This document shows, one piece after another, positions 45,675-55,746 of a DNA stretch of 64,000 nucleotides. Source of the stretch: Sphingomicrobium sp. XHP0239. Lineage in GTDB: Bacteria > Pseudomonadota > Alphaproteobacteria > Sphingomonadales > Sphingomonadaceae. The stretch lies in the NCBI RefSeq assembly GCF_039555325.1, contig NZ_CP154608.1, forward strand, positions 434,001 to 498,000, given 5' to 3'. A program made the position numbers and the translations under genes. Numbering within the stretch: the stretch's first letter is position 1; every line of letters begins with the position of its first letter. Below the pieces are notes generated by a model, which saw only the letters and a list, made by a program, of their open reading frames with translations, was not told the DNA's origin and ran no database searches.

Positions 45675-45696
45675 GCGGGTCCGGGGTCAAGCCCGC
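45675..45696 (-). terminator. Possible terminator of glnB
   Basis: Inverted repeat GCGGG/CCCGC with a 12-base loop, followed on the minus strand by a pyrimidine-rich CTTCCTTCTT. A second hairpin GCCGGA/TCCGGC (45621-45637) lies further on. Weak stems; listed as likely only because they are just after glnB. Confidence 0.35.
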
Positions 45697-45714
45697 GGTC
45701 AAACGTCGCGACTT

Positions 45715-47182
<1,468 letters not shown>

Positions 47183-47207
47183 GTCTGCCCCCCTCTTCGA
47201 CGACGCG

Positions 47208-48041
47208 TCAGGCGTCGTAGGGAGGCTTATCGAGACCGAGTGGGGATTTGGTAAAGATTTCGCAGCCGTCTTCGGTAATGCCGATGGAATGTTCGAACTG
47301 CGCGGACAGGGAGCGATCGCGGGTCACGGCGGTCCAGCCGTCGCGCAGCAGTTTGACGTCAGCGCGACCGATGTTGATCATCGGTTCGACGGTGAAGAAC
47401 ATGCCGGGCTTGAGTTCCGGACCGGTGCCTGGGCGGCCGGCGTGGACGACTTCAGGACTGTCGTGAAAGAGGCGGCCCAGTCCATGGCCGCAGAAATCGC
47501 GAACGACTCCGTAGCGATGCGATTCCGCATGGCTCTGGATCGCATGGCTGATGTCGCCCAGCCGCTTGCCGGGCCGCGCCTGTTCGAGGCCCAGCATGAG
47601 GCATTCGTGGGTGACCTCGACGAGACGCTTGGCTTTCACATTGGGCTCGCCGACGAAATACATACGGCTCGTGTCGCCGTGCCAGCCATCGAGGATCGGC
47701 GTCACGTCGATGTTGACGATGTCGCCATCCTTCAGTGCCTTGTCGCCCGGAATGCCGTGACAAACGACATGGTTGATCGAGGTGCAGCAGCTCTTCGTAT
47801 AGCCGCGATAACCGAGAGTGGCCGGCACTGCGCCAGCCTCCAGGGTCATGTCGAAGACGATACGGTCGAGCTGGTCGGTCGTCACGCCCGGAGCGACATG
47901 CTTCGCGAGCGTATCGAGGATGGTCGCGGCGAGGCGCCCCGCGGCGCGCATGCCCGCAAAACCTTCCTCGCCGTGAAGCTTGATGACGCCCGACTTGGGC
48001 TCGACGCGGTCCTCGGGACCCACTTGGACATATTCGGTCAT
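47208..48041 (-). CDS. map: Methionine aminopeptidase type I
   Basis: Removes the initiator methionine from new proteins. The 277-residue protein has the two-metal ligands in place: DIVNIDVTPILDGWHGDTSRMYF (two Asp), FCGHGLGRLFH (His), FFTVEPMI (Glu) and the last Glu in FEHSIGITEDG. The length is slightly long at the N-terminus but within the family. It is divergent from the molybdopterin-binding gene and precedes the GT87-like gene by 25 bases. Confidence 0.96.
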   Translation of the reverse strand: MTEYVQVGPEDRVEPKSGVIKLHGEEGFAGMRAAGRLAATILDTLAKHVAPGVTTDQLDRIVFDMTLEAGAVPATLGYRGYTKSCCTSINHVVCHGIPGDKALKDGDIVNIDVTPILDGWHGDTSRMYFVGEPNVKAKRLVEVTHECLMLGLEQARPGKRLGDISHAIQSHAESHRYGVVRDFCGHGLGRLFHDSPEVVHAGRPGTGPELKPGMFFTVEPMINIGRADVKLLRDGWTAVTRDRSLSAQFEHSIGITEDGCEIFTKSPLGLDKPPYDA

Positions 48042-48132
48042 GAACCGCGATATAGACGATCACGGCGCGGAATGCGAGACGGCCAATGTCCGGGCCTTGT
48101 GGGGCGCGGACGGGGGGCGCATGAAGGGCGCC

Positions 48133-48888
48133 ATGACCAAGATCTATACCGCCGCGCTGGTCGTCATCGGGGACGAGATCCTGTCGGGGCGGACGCAGGA
48201 CAAGAATATCGCGCAGATCGCGCAGTGGCTCAATGTGCAAGGCATCCGGCTGGCTGAGGTCCGCGTGGTGGCCGATATCGAAGAGGCGATCGTGGAGGCG
48301 GTCAACACGCTTCGCGTTCGACACGACTATCTGTTCACGACGGGTGGGATCGGTCCGACGCACGACGATGTCACGGTCGACGCCGTAGCCGCGGCGTTGG
48401 AAGTCCCCGTCGTGATCCACCCCGAGGCCGAGGCGATGCTGAAGGCCTACTATGCCAAGATCGGGAAGGAGCCGACGCCGGCCCGGATGAACATGGCGCG
48501 GGTGCCCGAGGGCGCGGACCTCATCCCAAATCCCGTTTCGGGGGCGCCCGGCATTCGCATCGGCAACCTGTTCGTAATGGCGGGAATTCCTCACATTACC
48601 GCCGGTATGCTGGAGGGACTGACGGGGGAACTGGAGGGGGGCAGGCCGCTCGTCAGCGTGACCGTCGGGGCCTATTCGCCCGAGAGCGAGGTGGCCGATC
48701 TGCTCCGCGACTTGCTGACCCGGCATCGCGATATCGCGCTCGGCAGCTATCCCTTTTTCAAGGACGGCAAGTACGGGTCGAATTTCGTTATGCGTTCCGA
48801 CGAGGAAGTGAAGGCGAACGAGTGCGCGCGCGACCTGACCGAGGCGTTGCGGGCGGCGGGTTACGAACCGGTGCCCGGCGGGCTCTGA
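48133..48888 (+). CDS. Molybdopterin-binding domain protein (CinA N-terminal type)
   Basis: Protein of 251 residues with a MoCF_biosynth domain (about 5-170): VVIGDEILSGRTQDKN, FTTGGIGPTHDDVT and the GAPGIRIGN segment. This is the N-terminal half of CinA without the nicotinamide-mononucleotide deamidase half. Stand-alone forms are common in alphaproteobacteria; their reaction is not established. The start may be this ATG or one at 48121. Its 3' end overlaps the convergent small gene by 28 bases. Confidence 0.88.
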   Translation: MTKIYTAALVVIGDEILSGRTQDKNIAQIAQWLNVQGIRLAEVRVVADIEEAIVEAVNTLRVRHDYLFTTGGIGPTHDDVTVDAVAAALEVPVVIHPEAEAMLKAYYAKIGKEPTPARMNMARVPEGADLIPNPVSGAPGIRIGNLFVMAGIPHITAGMLEGLTGELEGGRPLVSVTVGAYSPESEVADLLRDLLTRHRDIALGSYPFFKDGKYGSNFVMRSDEEVKANECARDLTEALRAAGYEPVPGGL

Positions 48889-49193
48889 CCGCTCGCCCAG
48901 TCCGCATAGGGCGTGTTCCTTGCCATCTTGCGATTGAAGTCGGGGGCGCCGTCGGTCCACCACGGCTTCCCGCGTTCACCGAGCGCGTGCTTCGCGGCGT
49001 CGATCTGTTGGCGGGCTTTTTCTCGTGCATCGTCATCGCCCGCGCGCATTGCCCGACCCTTTGCGGAACGCGCCGTCATCAGGTCCTTGACCAGTTGCTC
49101 GCGCCGCTCGTCCGACAGGGAAGGGTCGCTCGTTCGCCATAGTCGGCCACGCGCGAGGAAATAGCGGCCATCGGGGGTGACGGGATAGTGCAC
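48861..49193 (-). CDS. Conserved hypothetical protein
   Basis: Protein of 110 residues. It contains a short pattern I recognise as conserved but cannot name: RYFLARGRLWR near the start, a charged helix (about 30-75), and ALGERGKPWWTDGAPDFNRKM with a final NTPYADW. Tryptophan-rich and cytosolic by appearance. It is convergent with the molybdopterin-binding gene (28-base overlap) and divergent from the antiporter gene (40 bases between starts). Confidence 0.75.
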   Translation of the reverse strand: MHYPVTPDGRYFLARGRLWRTSDPSLSDERREQLVKDLMTARSAKGRAMRAGDDDAREKARQQIDAAKHALGERGKPWWTDGAPDFNRKMARNTPYADWASGQSPPGTGS

Positions 49194-49233
49194 GGTTGCG
49201 CAACGTCCACGTGCTGCCTATCGCTCCTCGGGA

Positions 49234-51144
49234 ATGGCTGATTTCCTTCCCCTCCTTCTGGCTGCCGGCGACAACAGCACGGTGATCGCGATCGCGATGA
49301 TCGGGCTGGCCGGGATCGGAGCGCAATGGGTGGCGTGGCGGACGGGTCTCCCGGCGATCGCGCTCATGCTGGTCGCGGGGGTGCTGCTCGGCCCGGTCTT
49401 TGGACTGGTGCGTCCCGAAGAGCAGTTCGGCGATCTTGTCGAACCGGCAGTCAACCTGGCGGTGGCGATCATCCTGTTCGAAGGCGGGTTGAGCCTTCGC
49501 TTCAACGAACTCAACAAGACGGGCGGCGCAGTGCCGAGGCTGACGCTGATCGGGGTACCGGTCGGCTGGGGTCTCGGAAGCCTTGCGCTGTATTATATTG
49601 CGGGTCTCGTCTGGCCGGTGGCGATCCTGTTCGCGGGTATCCTCGTGGTGACCGGGCCGACGGTGATCATTCCGCTGCTACGGCAGACCAATCTGGCTCA
49701 GCGGCCGCGGGCGATCCTCAAATGGGAGGGGATCGTCAACGACCCGATCGGCGCGTTGCTGGCGGTCGTGACCTACGAGTTTCTCCTCCAGCAGCAGCAG
49801 GGGCAGGGGTTTCTCGACAATATCATCGGGCTGGCCGTCGCGACGGCGGCGGCGGGCGCTGTCGGCTATGGCGCGGCCAAGGCGGTCGCCTATACCTTCC
49901 CGCGTGGACTGGTTCCCGAATTCCTCAAGGCACCGGTGCTGTTCGTCATCGTCTTGGCGACCTTCGTACTGTCCAACTGGGTTCAGCAGGAAACGGGTCT
50001 GCTCGCCGTGACCGTCATGGGCATCGTGCTGGCCAACTCGCATCTGTCGAGCGCGCGAACCTATCTGCCGTTCAAAGAGAATATCACGATCATCCTCGTT
50101 TCCGGGGTCTTCGTGCTGCTATCGGCCAGTCTGTCAGGAGAGGATATCGCGCAGTTCGAGGGCCGCTTCGTCCTGTTCCTTCTCGCGCTCTTGTTCCTCG
50201 TCCGGCCGCTGACGGTGCTCATCAGCCTCTTGTTCTCGCAGGTTCCTTGGAAGGAGCGGCTCTATATCGCGTGGATTGCGCCGCGGGGTATCGTTGCGGT
50301 GGCGATCGCGGGGCTGTTCGCCCTCCGGCTCGATGAAATCGGCTATGGCGATGGGACCTTGCTGGTGACGTTGAGCTTCGCGGTGGTGGCGGCCACGATC
50401 GTGGCGCACGGGTTCACCGCCAAACCGCTGGCCCGGTTGCTCAACCTCAACGGGCCCGAGAGCAACGGCGTTCTGATCGTCGGAACCACGCCGTTTTCGC
50501 TACAACTAGCCAAGACTTTGCGCGATCTCGATGTGCCCGTCATGATCGCCGACACCAGCTGGCAGCGGCTGGGCTCAGCCCGCGCGGAGAAATTGCCGAC
50601 TTTCCACGGCGAAATCCTTGCCGAGGCAACCGAGGAAGAGCTGGACTTCAATCAGTTTCAGGTGCTCGTCGCGACGACCGCGAACGAGGCCTACAACGCG
50701 CTCGTCTGCTCCGAGTTCGCACCTGAGATCGGATCGGATGCGGTCTATCAGCTGGGCGATGCGGCGGGCGACGATCCTCATGCCCTGCCGATGAGCCTGC
50801 GTGGCCGCGCCCTGTTCCATACCGGCCACGGGGTCGAGGACGTGGCCGATCATGTCTCGCGCGGCTGGGTGATGATGCCGATCGAACTGACCCTGCGGCT
50901 CGACAACGAAATGATGCGCGGGGCGCTTCCCGAGGAGGCCGAGCCGCTGTTCGTTCTTCGCGAGGACGGGCGCCTGCGCTTCTTCACGCATGCGACGCGG
51001 CCCGAGGGGCGGCCGGGAGACACGATCGTGATCTATGTTCCGCCGGGAACCCGGAACCCGCGCGAGATCATCCTGCCCGATGCCGACGAGGACGGCGCCG
51101 AAGCGGGAATGCGCGATCCGGGCGATGAAATCGAGGAGAGCTGA
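49234..51144 (+). CDS. Cation:proton antiporter, CPA1-like with C-terminal nucleotide-binding region
   Basis: Inner-membrane antiporter of 636 residues. The first 400 residues have about 12 hydrophobic segments, with VEPAVNLAVAIILFEGGLSL (about 69-88), GPTVIIPLLRQT and the WEGIVNDPIGALLAV motif that contains the ND pair typical of CPA1-type exchangers. Residues 410-560 resemble a TrkA-N Rossmann region (NGVLIVGTTPFSLQLAKTL), and the end is acidic. The cytosolic part could gate transport by nucleotide or potassium status. Stop and next start are 3 bases apart, so the OmpA-like gene is in the same operon. Confidence 0.88.
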   Translation: MADFLPLLLAAGDNSTVIAIAMIGLAGIGAQWVAWRTGLPAIALMLVAGVLLGPVFGLVRPEEQFGDLVEPAVNLAVAIILFEGGLSLRFNELNKTGGAVPRLTLIGVPVGWGLGSLALYYIAGLVWPVAILFAGILVVTGPTVIIPLLRQTNLAQRPRAILKWEGIVNDPIGALLAVVTYEFLLQQQQGQGFLDNIIGLAVATAAAGAVGYGAAKAVAYTFPRGLVPEFLKAPVLFVIVLATFVLSNWVQQETGLLAVTVMGIVLANSHLSSARTYLPFKENITIILVSGVFVLLSASLSGEDIAQFEGRFVLFLLALLFLVRPLTVLISLLFSQVPWKERLYIAWIAPRGIVAVAIAGLFALRLDEIGYGDGTLLVTLSFAVVAATIVAHGFTAKPLARLLNLNGPESNGVLIVGTTPFSLQLAKTLRDLDVPVMIADTSWQRLGSARAEKLPTFHGEILAEATEEELDFNQFQVLVATTANEAYNALVCSEFAPEIGSDAVYQLGDAAGDDPHALPMSLRGRALFHTGHGVEDVADHVSRGWVMMPIELTLRLDNEMMRGALPEEAEPLFVLREDGRLRFFTHATRPEGRPGDTIVIYVPPGTRNPREIILPDADEDGAEAGMRDPGDEIEES

Positions 51145-51147
51145 CCG

Positions 51148-51819
51148 ATGCGAGCCGAGCTGAAACCCCTTTCCATCGCGATAGTGCTGCTGGCCCTGGC
51201 GGCCTGTGACGGCGGACCGGGCGACGCTGTCAGCCCCGAGGAAGATCCCGCGGCAGCGCCCGATGGCCCGCCCCAGTCGATCATCCGTGAGGACGTTCGC
51301 ACGGAGGTGGGGATCGAAGACGATCTCGACGTGCCGATGGAACTGACCGTAGGCTTCGGTGACGGCGAGACACTGGGGGCCGAAGCCGTGCAGGCGATCG
51401 AGGCCTTCATGGGTCGCGAACGTGTGGAAGGCGACGAGCCCATCACGCTGTTCGGCCATTCGGATTCAATCGGCTCCGACGAGGCGAACGAGCGTGCCAG
51501 CCGCGAGCGCGCAGAGGTCGTGGCCGACTATCTCGAGGAGCTGGGCGTCGATCCCGATCGCATGACCATCGTCGCGCTCGGCGAGCATAATCCCGTGGCG
51601 CCGAACCTCATGCTCGACGGCGGCGACGACGAAGCGGGGCAGGCGCGCAACCGGCGCGTCGAGATTGTCATCGGCAACCCTGCGCAGATCGCCGAACGCC
51701 GTGCCGCCGAAACGCGGCAGCGCCGCGCGAGCGCCGAGGGAGCGGAACTCGATGACGACAGCGCCGAGGATGTGCCCGGGGCATCGAGCGCGACGAGTGA
51801 GCCGCGCACCACGGGCTGA
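51148..51819 (+). CDS. OmpA-family lipoprotein
   Basis: Exported lipoprotein of 223 residues. The signal peptide ends in a lipobox LAAC (Cys20). After an acidic linker, the OmpA-like peptidoglycan-binding domain (about 68-175) has NERASRERAEVVADYLEELGV, VALGEHNPVAPN and the end motif NRRVEIVI. A tail of 40 residues is alanine/acid-rich. It follows the antiporter gene by 3 bases, so it may anchor a cell-wall contact near that transporter; this link is inferred from position only. Confidence 0.88.
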   Translation: MRAELKPLSIAIVLLALAACDGGPGDAVSPEEDPAAAPDGPPQSIIREDVRTEVGIEDDLDVPMELTVGFGDGETLGAEAVQAIEAFMGRERVEGDEPITLFGHSDSIGSDEANERASRERAEVVADYLEELGVDPDRMTIVALGEHNPVAPNLMLDGGDDEAGQARNRRVEIVIGNPAQIAERRAAETRQRRASAEGAELDDDSAEDVPGASSATSEPRTTG

Positions 51820-51825
51820 TCGCGA

Positions 51826-52188
51826 TCAGGCGGCGGGCGGCACCATCTGGCTGTGCTGCACCACACGCCATTCCTCATCGTCCAGACGTCGATAGGTCGA
51901 CGTGCACCACGCCTCGTAATCGGCATCGTCGCCATCGCGGCGCGCCTTCGCATGATAGGCGATGACGATCATCCCGTGTTCGGGCCGCGCGATAGTGAGA
52001 TCCGTGAGCTCCGCCTCTGCCCAGCGCGGCGTGCTCTCGACCGCGTCGATGGCCTGTGTTCCGTTCATGATGAACGGTTCGGACGGTACGACGATCACGA
52101 CATTCTCGCTGTCCATCTTCGCTTCGTAGTTGGCGGCGTCGCCTACCCACAGGCTATGTTCGAAATCTCTGATTTCCTGGTCTTGCAT
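51826..52188 (-). CDS. NTF2-like/DUF4440-type small protein
   Basis: Protein of 120 residues with the cone-shaped NTF2-like pattern: an N-terminal helix (QDQEIRDFEHSLWVG), then strands with EPFIMNGTQAIDAV and WCTSTYRRLDDEEWRVVQHSQM. Such proteins are enzymes or binding modules for small ligands; no function is evident. The start MQDQEI at 52188 has GGGAGA at ideal spacing and is preferred to an upstream ATG. It is convergent with the OmpA-like gene, 6 bases between stops. Confidence 0.78.
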   Translation of the reverse strand: MQDQEIRDFEHSLWVGDAANYEAKMDSENVVIVVPSEPFIMNGTQAIDAVESTPRWAEAELTDLTIARPEHGMIVIAYHAKARRDGDDADYEAWCTSTYRRLDDEEWRVVQHSQMVPPAA

Positions 52189-52335
52189 GATGTTTCTCCC
52201 TTTGGCGGGATCAACGGTCCGGCGCGGCAAGACGTTCACATCGTTTCGCGCCGGGAAGGAGGTTCATGCAGACCGCGGCGATCGGCATTCAGAATGAGGG
52301 CGGCCAAAGCGTCCGAAGAAACCGTCTGAAAAAGT

Positions 52336-52409
52336 TGGAGCGGGTGAAGGGAATCGAACCCTCGTCTTAAGCTTGGGAAGCTCCTGCTCTACCATTGAGC
52401 TACACCCGC
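52336..52409 (-). tRNA. tRNA-Gly (anticodon CCC)
   Basis: 74 bases with encoded CCA. Acceptor arm GCGGGTG/CACCCGC, D-arm GCTC/GAGC, anticodon loop TTCCCAA (CCC, reads GGG), T-loop TTCGATT. The anticodon stem is weak: position 27-43 is G opposite A and 28-42 is G-T. The rest pairs normally and the match to known bacterial glycine CCC tRNAs is close. Confidence 0.96.
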
Positions 52410-52798
52410 CCGGATAGCGCTTGTCCGCCGAATTGTCCGCTGTCCGCTCGTCGCGAGCATGCTGGGTTACAGTTTCGGTTTACACGGCGTGCGATCCGCT
52501 GGCCGATTGCCACGCCCTTCGCGCTGTCGTCAATGTAGACTTTGCGGATCCGCGTAACTTCTTCGGGCGACGACGCTCCATCCTGGCAAGCGATTAATCC
52601 GGCACTTTTATTGTATCAGGCGCTGTCAGTTTCGAAACGGCGGTTCAAGTATCAGCAGATTTGTCTCGCACATCCGGCTGCGGCTAGGCCGATTCCGGTC
52701 AGGCGCTTGTGGTGTAGCGCTGGCCGAAAGGAGCCATTTGGTTTCCCACCCGATCGCCGACCCGAGTAAGTCCCACATAGCTTTAAAAACGGAGCGTC
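52410..52798. other. Gene-poor gap upstream of tRNA-Gly
   Basis: 389 bases with no complete gene. On the minus strand one frame is open for about 68 codons (roughly 52405-52610) and reads protein-like (AGLIACQDGASSPEEVT, then RIRKVYIDDSAKGVAIGQRIA) but has no start and ends next to the tRNA. It could be the decayed end of a recombinase or other gene. The rest shows nothing I can identify. Confidence 0.4.
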
Positions 52799-53374
52799 CT
52801 AGTTCGCCACCAGTTTGCGAACAGCACTCCGCAGGATGGTCTCGCCATCGACGCGCGCGAGCCTCCCATCGCTCGAGAAAGCGCCGTCCAATACCAGTCC
52901 AATCTGCAGCGCGACCGTATTCGGATCATCCAACCCAAGGCGCTTGCAGACCCCGGTCAGACGCTCATGCATCATCTTTTTGTGTTTTCGTGCGACGATC
53001 CGGGCTGGGTGGCCCGCGTCAGCGAACTCGGCGGCCACGTTGATCTGCGGGCAACCACGGTAGCCATCGCGAGCTACGCGCTGTGCGATCCATTCGCACA
53101 ACGCGTCGAGATTTGATCGCGGCCCCGCGACTTCGTCGACAACCGCGTCCCACTGCGTCCAGAACTCTGCATCTTCTCGTTCGAGAAAGGCTGCAATCAG
53201 ATCGTCCTTCGTCGGAAAATGGCGATAGATGGTCGTCTTGGCGATACCCGAGCGCTCGACGATCATGTCCATGCCAACCGCCCGCACACCGTGTGCGTAG
53301 AAGAGCTGCGAAGCCACTGCCAAAGCTCTGTCGCGCGGCTTTGTGAAGGATGTGTGGGCAGCGACGCCGCTCAT
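52799..53374 (-). CDS. TetR family transcriptional repressor
   Basis: Regulator of 191 residues. The TetR HTH is at about 14-60: ALAVASQLFYAHGVRAVGMDMIVERSGIAK with TTIYRHFPTKDDLIAAFL. The ligand domain (about 70-190) has a cysteine in RGCPQINVAAEF, as in the YcdC/AcrR-like group. It is divergent from the dehydrogenase-like gene, and a double palindromic operator occupies the space between them, so it probably represses both itself and that gene. The ligand is unknown. Confidence 0.9.
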   Translation of the reverse strand: MSGVAAHTSFTKPRDRALAVASQLFYAHGVRAVGMDMIVERSGIAKTTIYRHFPTKDDLIAAFLEREDAEFWTQWDAVVDEVAGPRSNLDALCEWIAQRVARDGYRGCPQINVAAEFADAGHPARIVARKHKKMMHERLTGVCKRLGLDDPNTVALQIGLVLDGAFSSDGRLARVDGETILRSAVRKLVAN

Positions 53375-53408
53375 GAGAGATACGGGATCATCGATTGATG
53401 TTGACGAC

Positions 53409-53452
53409 GCTACCGATCGGTGTCAACTAGCACTGCGATACCGATCGGTAGC
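53409..53452. promoter_or_regulatory. Double palindromic TetR-type operator
   Basis: Two copies of the palindrome ACCGATCGGT, each the core of the 13-base arms GCTACCGATCGGT (53409-53421) and ACCGATCGGTAGC (53440-53452), which are also perfect inverted repeats of each other. The centre-to-centre spacing is 29 bases. They lie between the divergent tetR and dehydrogenase genes. Confidence 0.8.
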
Positions 53453-53464
53453 GGAGTAAAAGAA

Positions 53465-54466
53465 TTGGCGAGAGTGGCGGTGCTAGGCGCAAATGGGCAT
53501 ACCGCTCATTTCGTGATCGACGAGCTCGACCGGCGGGGGTTCGATGTTCTTGCCGCAACGCGCGACGGCAACCTCAATAGCGCGCGCCATCGTGCCCTTC
53601 GATGCCAGCCGGTGGACTTCTCGGATGCGCGTTCGCTCGATGCGATTTGCTCGGATGCGGACGCGGTGATCAACTGCGCTGGCCCGTTCTTCGACACCGC
53701 TCTTCCCGCTGCCCAAGCGGCTGTACGGGCCGGCATTCCGTACCTTGACGTGACAGCCGAGCAGCACACAACGAAAGCTGTGCTCGACACACTCGACGGC
53801 CCGGCTACGCGCGCTGGCGTCGTCGTCGTGCCGGCAATGGGCTTCTTCGGTGGCCTTGCCGACCTCATGGCCAGCACGATCGCGCAACAAGTACGCTCCG
53901 TCCGTTCAGTCGAAATCGGCGTCGCACTCGATCATTGGCATCCGACAAAAGGCACGCGGCTGACCGGTGCGCGCAACATCTTTCCGCGCGTCCATGTCGC
54001 GGACGGCAGCCTGACGGAAGTCGCACCTTCTGGGTTGCACCAAAAATGGGACTTTGGCGGCGACTTCGGCGTCCAGCACGTCACGCCGGTGCAGCTTTCC
54101 GAGATTGTGCTGATCCACCGGCATATCCGTGCACAATCGATCGTGAGCTACATGAACGAGGCGCCGCTGGACGATCTCAAGAACCCCGATGCGCCGGCAC
54201 CACATAAGGACGGCGACGGGGGCCGCTCGGCGCAGAACTTCGCTTTGTGTGTTTCAGTTACTGACGGTTCCGGGGTACGAAGGCATGTAAAAGCCGAAGG
54301 TCGGGATATCTATGCTGTGACGGCACCGTTGGTGGTGAGCGCTTGCGAGCGAATCCTGCGCGGTCAAATCAGGATCAACTCGGGTGCGCGAGCACCAGGC
54401 GAACTCTTCCAAGCGCGTGAATTCCTATTCGACCTGGAGCCGAATATTCACGTCGAGTATCGCTGA
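53465..54466 (+). CDS. Saccharopine dehydrogenase-like NADP-binding protein
   Basis: Protein of about 333 residues. It opens with a Rossmann motif (VAVLGANGHTAHFVIDEL) and then VINCAGPFFDTALPAAQAAVRAGIPYLDVTAE, characteristic of the saccharopine dehydrogenase NADP-binding group, whose members often act on unknown substrates. The open frame starts at a GTG at 53420, but that lies inside the operator; a TTG at 53465 with GGAG 9 bases upstream and directly before the first Rossmann strand is more likely. It is divergent from tetR, which probably represses it. Confidence 0.8.
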   Translation: MARVAVLGANGHTAHFVIDELDRRGFDVLAATRDGNLNSARHRALRCQPVDFSDARSLDAICSDADAVINCAGPFFDTALPAAQAAVRAGIPYLDVTAEQHTTKAVLDTLDGPATRAGVVVVPAMGFFGGLADLMASTIAQQVRSVRSVEIGVALDHWHPTKGTRLTGARNIFPRVHVADGSLTEVAPSGLHQKWDFGGDFGVQHVTPVQLSEIVLIHRHIRAQSIVSYMNEAPLDDLKNPDAPAPHKDGDGGRSAQNFALCVSVTDGSGVRRHVKAEGRDIYAVTAPLVVSACERILRGQIRINSGARAPGELFQAREFLFDLEPNIHVEYR

Positions 54467-54528
54467 TGCCAAACCCTGACCGAAGAGGATTGCGACGCAC
54501 AACATTGTCCGCTTTGAATAATCGAACG

Positions 54529-54558
54529 GGCGTAGTCAGACTAACGCCTTCACTCTTT
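54529..54558 (+). terminator. Possible terminator after the dehydrogenase-like gene
   Basis: Stem GGCGT/ACGCC extended by AGT/ACT with a one-base bulge, then a pyrimidine-rich TTCACTCTTT. It lies between the convergent dehydrogenase-like and aldo/keto reductase genes. Confidence 0.4.
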
Positions 54559-54565
54559 AACCTTG

Positions 54566-55687
54566 TCATCGGATAGTGTCGTAGGTGCGGGCGACCACGT
54601 TGGCTCCCCCGAACACCATCTGGTTGCGCGCTGGCGGTTGGAACAGCCCATAAAGGAACCTGCCACCTTCATCGCTGGCGGAATCAAGAGCAGATGTCGC
54701 TTCCGAAGGCAAAGACAGGCCCAGCGCCCCGACGTTATCGTTCACCCGATCCACGCGGCTTACTCCCATCAATGTGGACGCGACGCAGGGACGCCCGGCG
54801 ACCCAAGCGAGCGCCACACGTGCTGGGGTTTCGCCCATGTCCGCGGCGACTTTCTTCACGGCGTCTACGATGCGCCAGTTGCGATCGGTGAACAGTTGGT
54901 CGCCAAAGGGATTGTCGCCGTCGAGACGCTTGTCGTTCTCCGGTCTGCCGCCGGCTTCGCCGCCGCTGTTCGGAACGCCTCCCGAGCGCGACGGCTCCGC
55001 CTCGACCGTCGCCCGATCATACTTGCCGGTGAGTAGCCCGTAGGCAAGCGGGCTCCATGGAACGAGACCCATTCCGAGTTCCCGCGCCATAGGCACGTGC
55101 TCGTCCTCCACCCCGCGCTCCACGAGCGAATAGAAGTATTGCAGCCCGATCGGAGCAGGCAGGCCATGCACGCGTGCCAGGGTGCCGAGCTGCGCCACGA
55201 ACCAGGCCGGGCTGTTCGACAGGCCCCAATAGCGGATCTTGCCTTGGGCGATGAGGCCGCTCATCGTCTGCAGCAGTTCGAGAGCCGGGGTGATGCCATC
55301 CCAGATGTGGATCCAGTAGAGATCGATATAGTCGGTCTGCATCCGCTTGAGCGAGCGATTGACCGCGGCTTCGAGATGGCGCCTGCCCTGACCGCCTTCG
55401 TGCGACCCGTTGCCAGTGTTGAAACCAGATTTGGTTGCAAGAACCATCCGCTCTCGCAGAGCGGCTTCGGCCACGAACTTGCCGACCATCTCTTCCGACT
55501 TGCCACCGGAGTAGACATCGGCCGTATCGACGAAATTGCCGCCCAGTTCGACGTAGCGATCGAAGACCGCCCTGCTTGCCGCCTCGTCCATGCCCCAGCG
55601 CGGTGTGCCAAAAGTCATCGTACCGAGGGCGAGGGGGCTGACGAGCAGCCCGGACGATCCGAGCGGGCGAAGGGTGGCGAGGTTCAT
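54566..55687 (-). CDS. Aldo/keto reductase
   Basis: NADPH-dependent reductase of 373 residues, TIM-barrel fold. The active-site set is visible: Asp and Tyr in DTADVYSGG (about 49-57), Lys in ATKSGFN (about 84) and His in YWIHIWD (about 125), with KYRYWGLSN-type segment (KIRYWGLSNS) following. Substrate unknown. The start MNLATLRPLGSSGL at 55687 is the family start; the frame is open further up. It is divergent from the truncated LysR gene, 59 bases between starts, the classic layout of a LysR regulator and its target. Confidence 0.9.
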   Translation of the reverse strand: MNLATLRPLGSSGLLVSPLALGTMTFGTPRWGMDEAASRAVFDRYVELGGNFVDTADVYSGGKSEEMVGKFVAEAALRERMVLATKSGFNTGNGSHEGGQGRRHLEAAVNRSLKRMQTDYIDLYWIHIWDGITPALELLQTMSGLIAQGKIRYWGLSNSPAWFVAQLGTLARVHGLPAPIGLQYFYSLVERGVEDEHVPMARELGMGLVPWSPLAYGLLTGKYDRATVEAEPSRSGGVPNSGGEAGGRPENDKRLDGDNPFGDQLFTDRNWRIVDAVKKVAADMGETPARVALAWVAGRPCVASTLMGVSRVDRVNDNVGALGLSLPSEATSALDSASDEGGRFLYGLFQPPARNQMVFGGANVVARTYDTIR

Positions 55688-55746
55688 ATTCTGTCTCCGA
55701 ATGTTTCGGGATAGATTTGGAGAGAAGCACATCGATTGATAAGGGC

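Noticed and set aside
52266..52370. Plus-strand ORF with perfect ribosome site ending in VKGIEPSS
   Set aside because: The end is a read-through of the antisense strand of tRNA-Gly; this peptide is a well-known false annotation.
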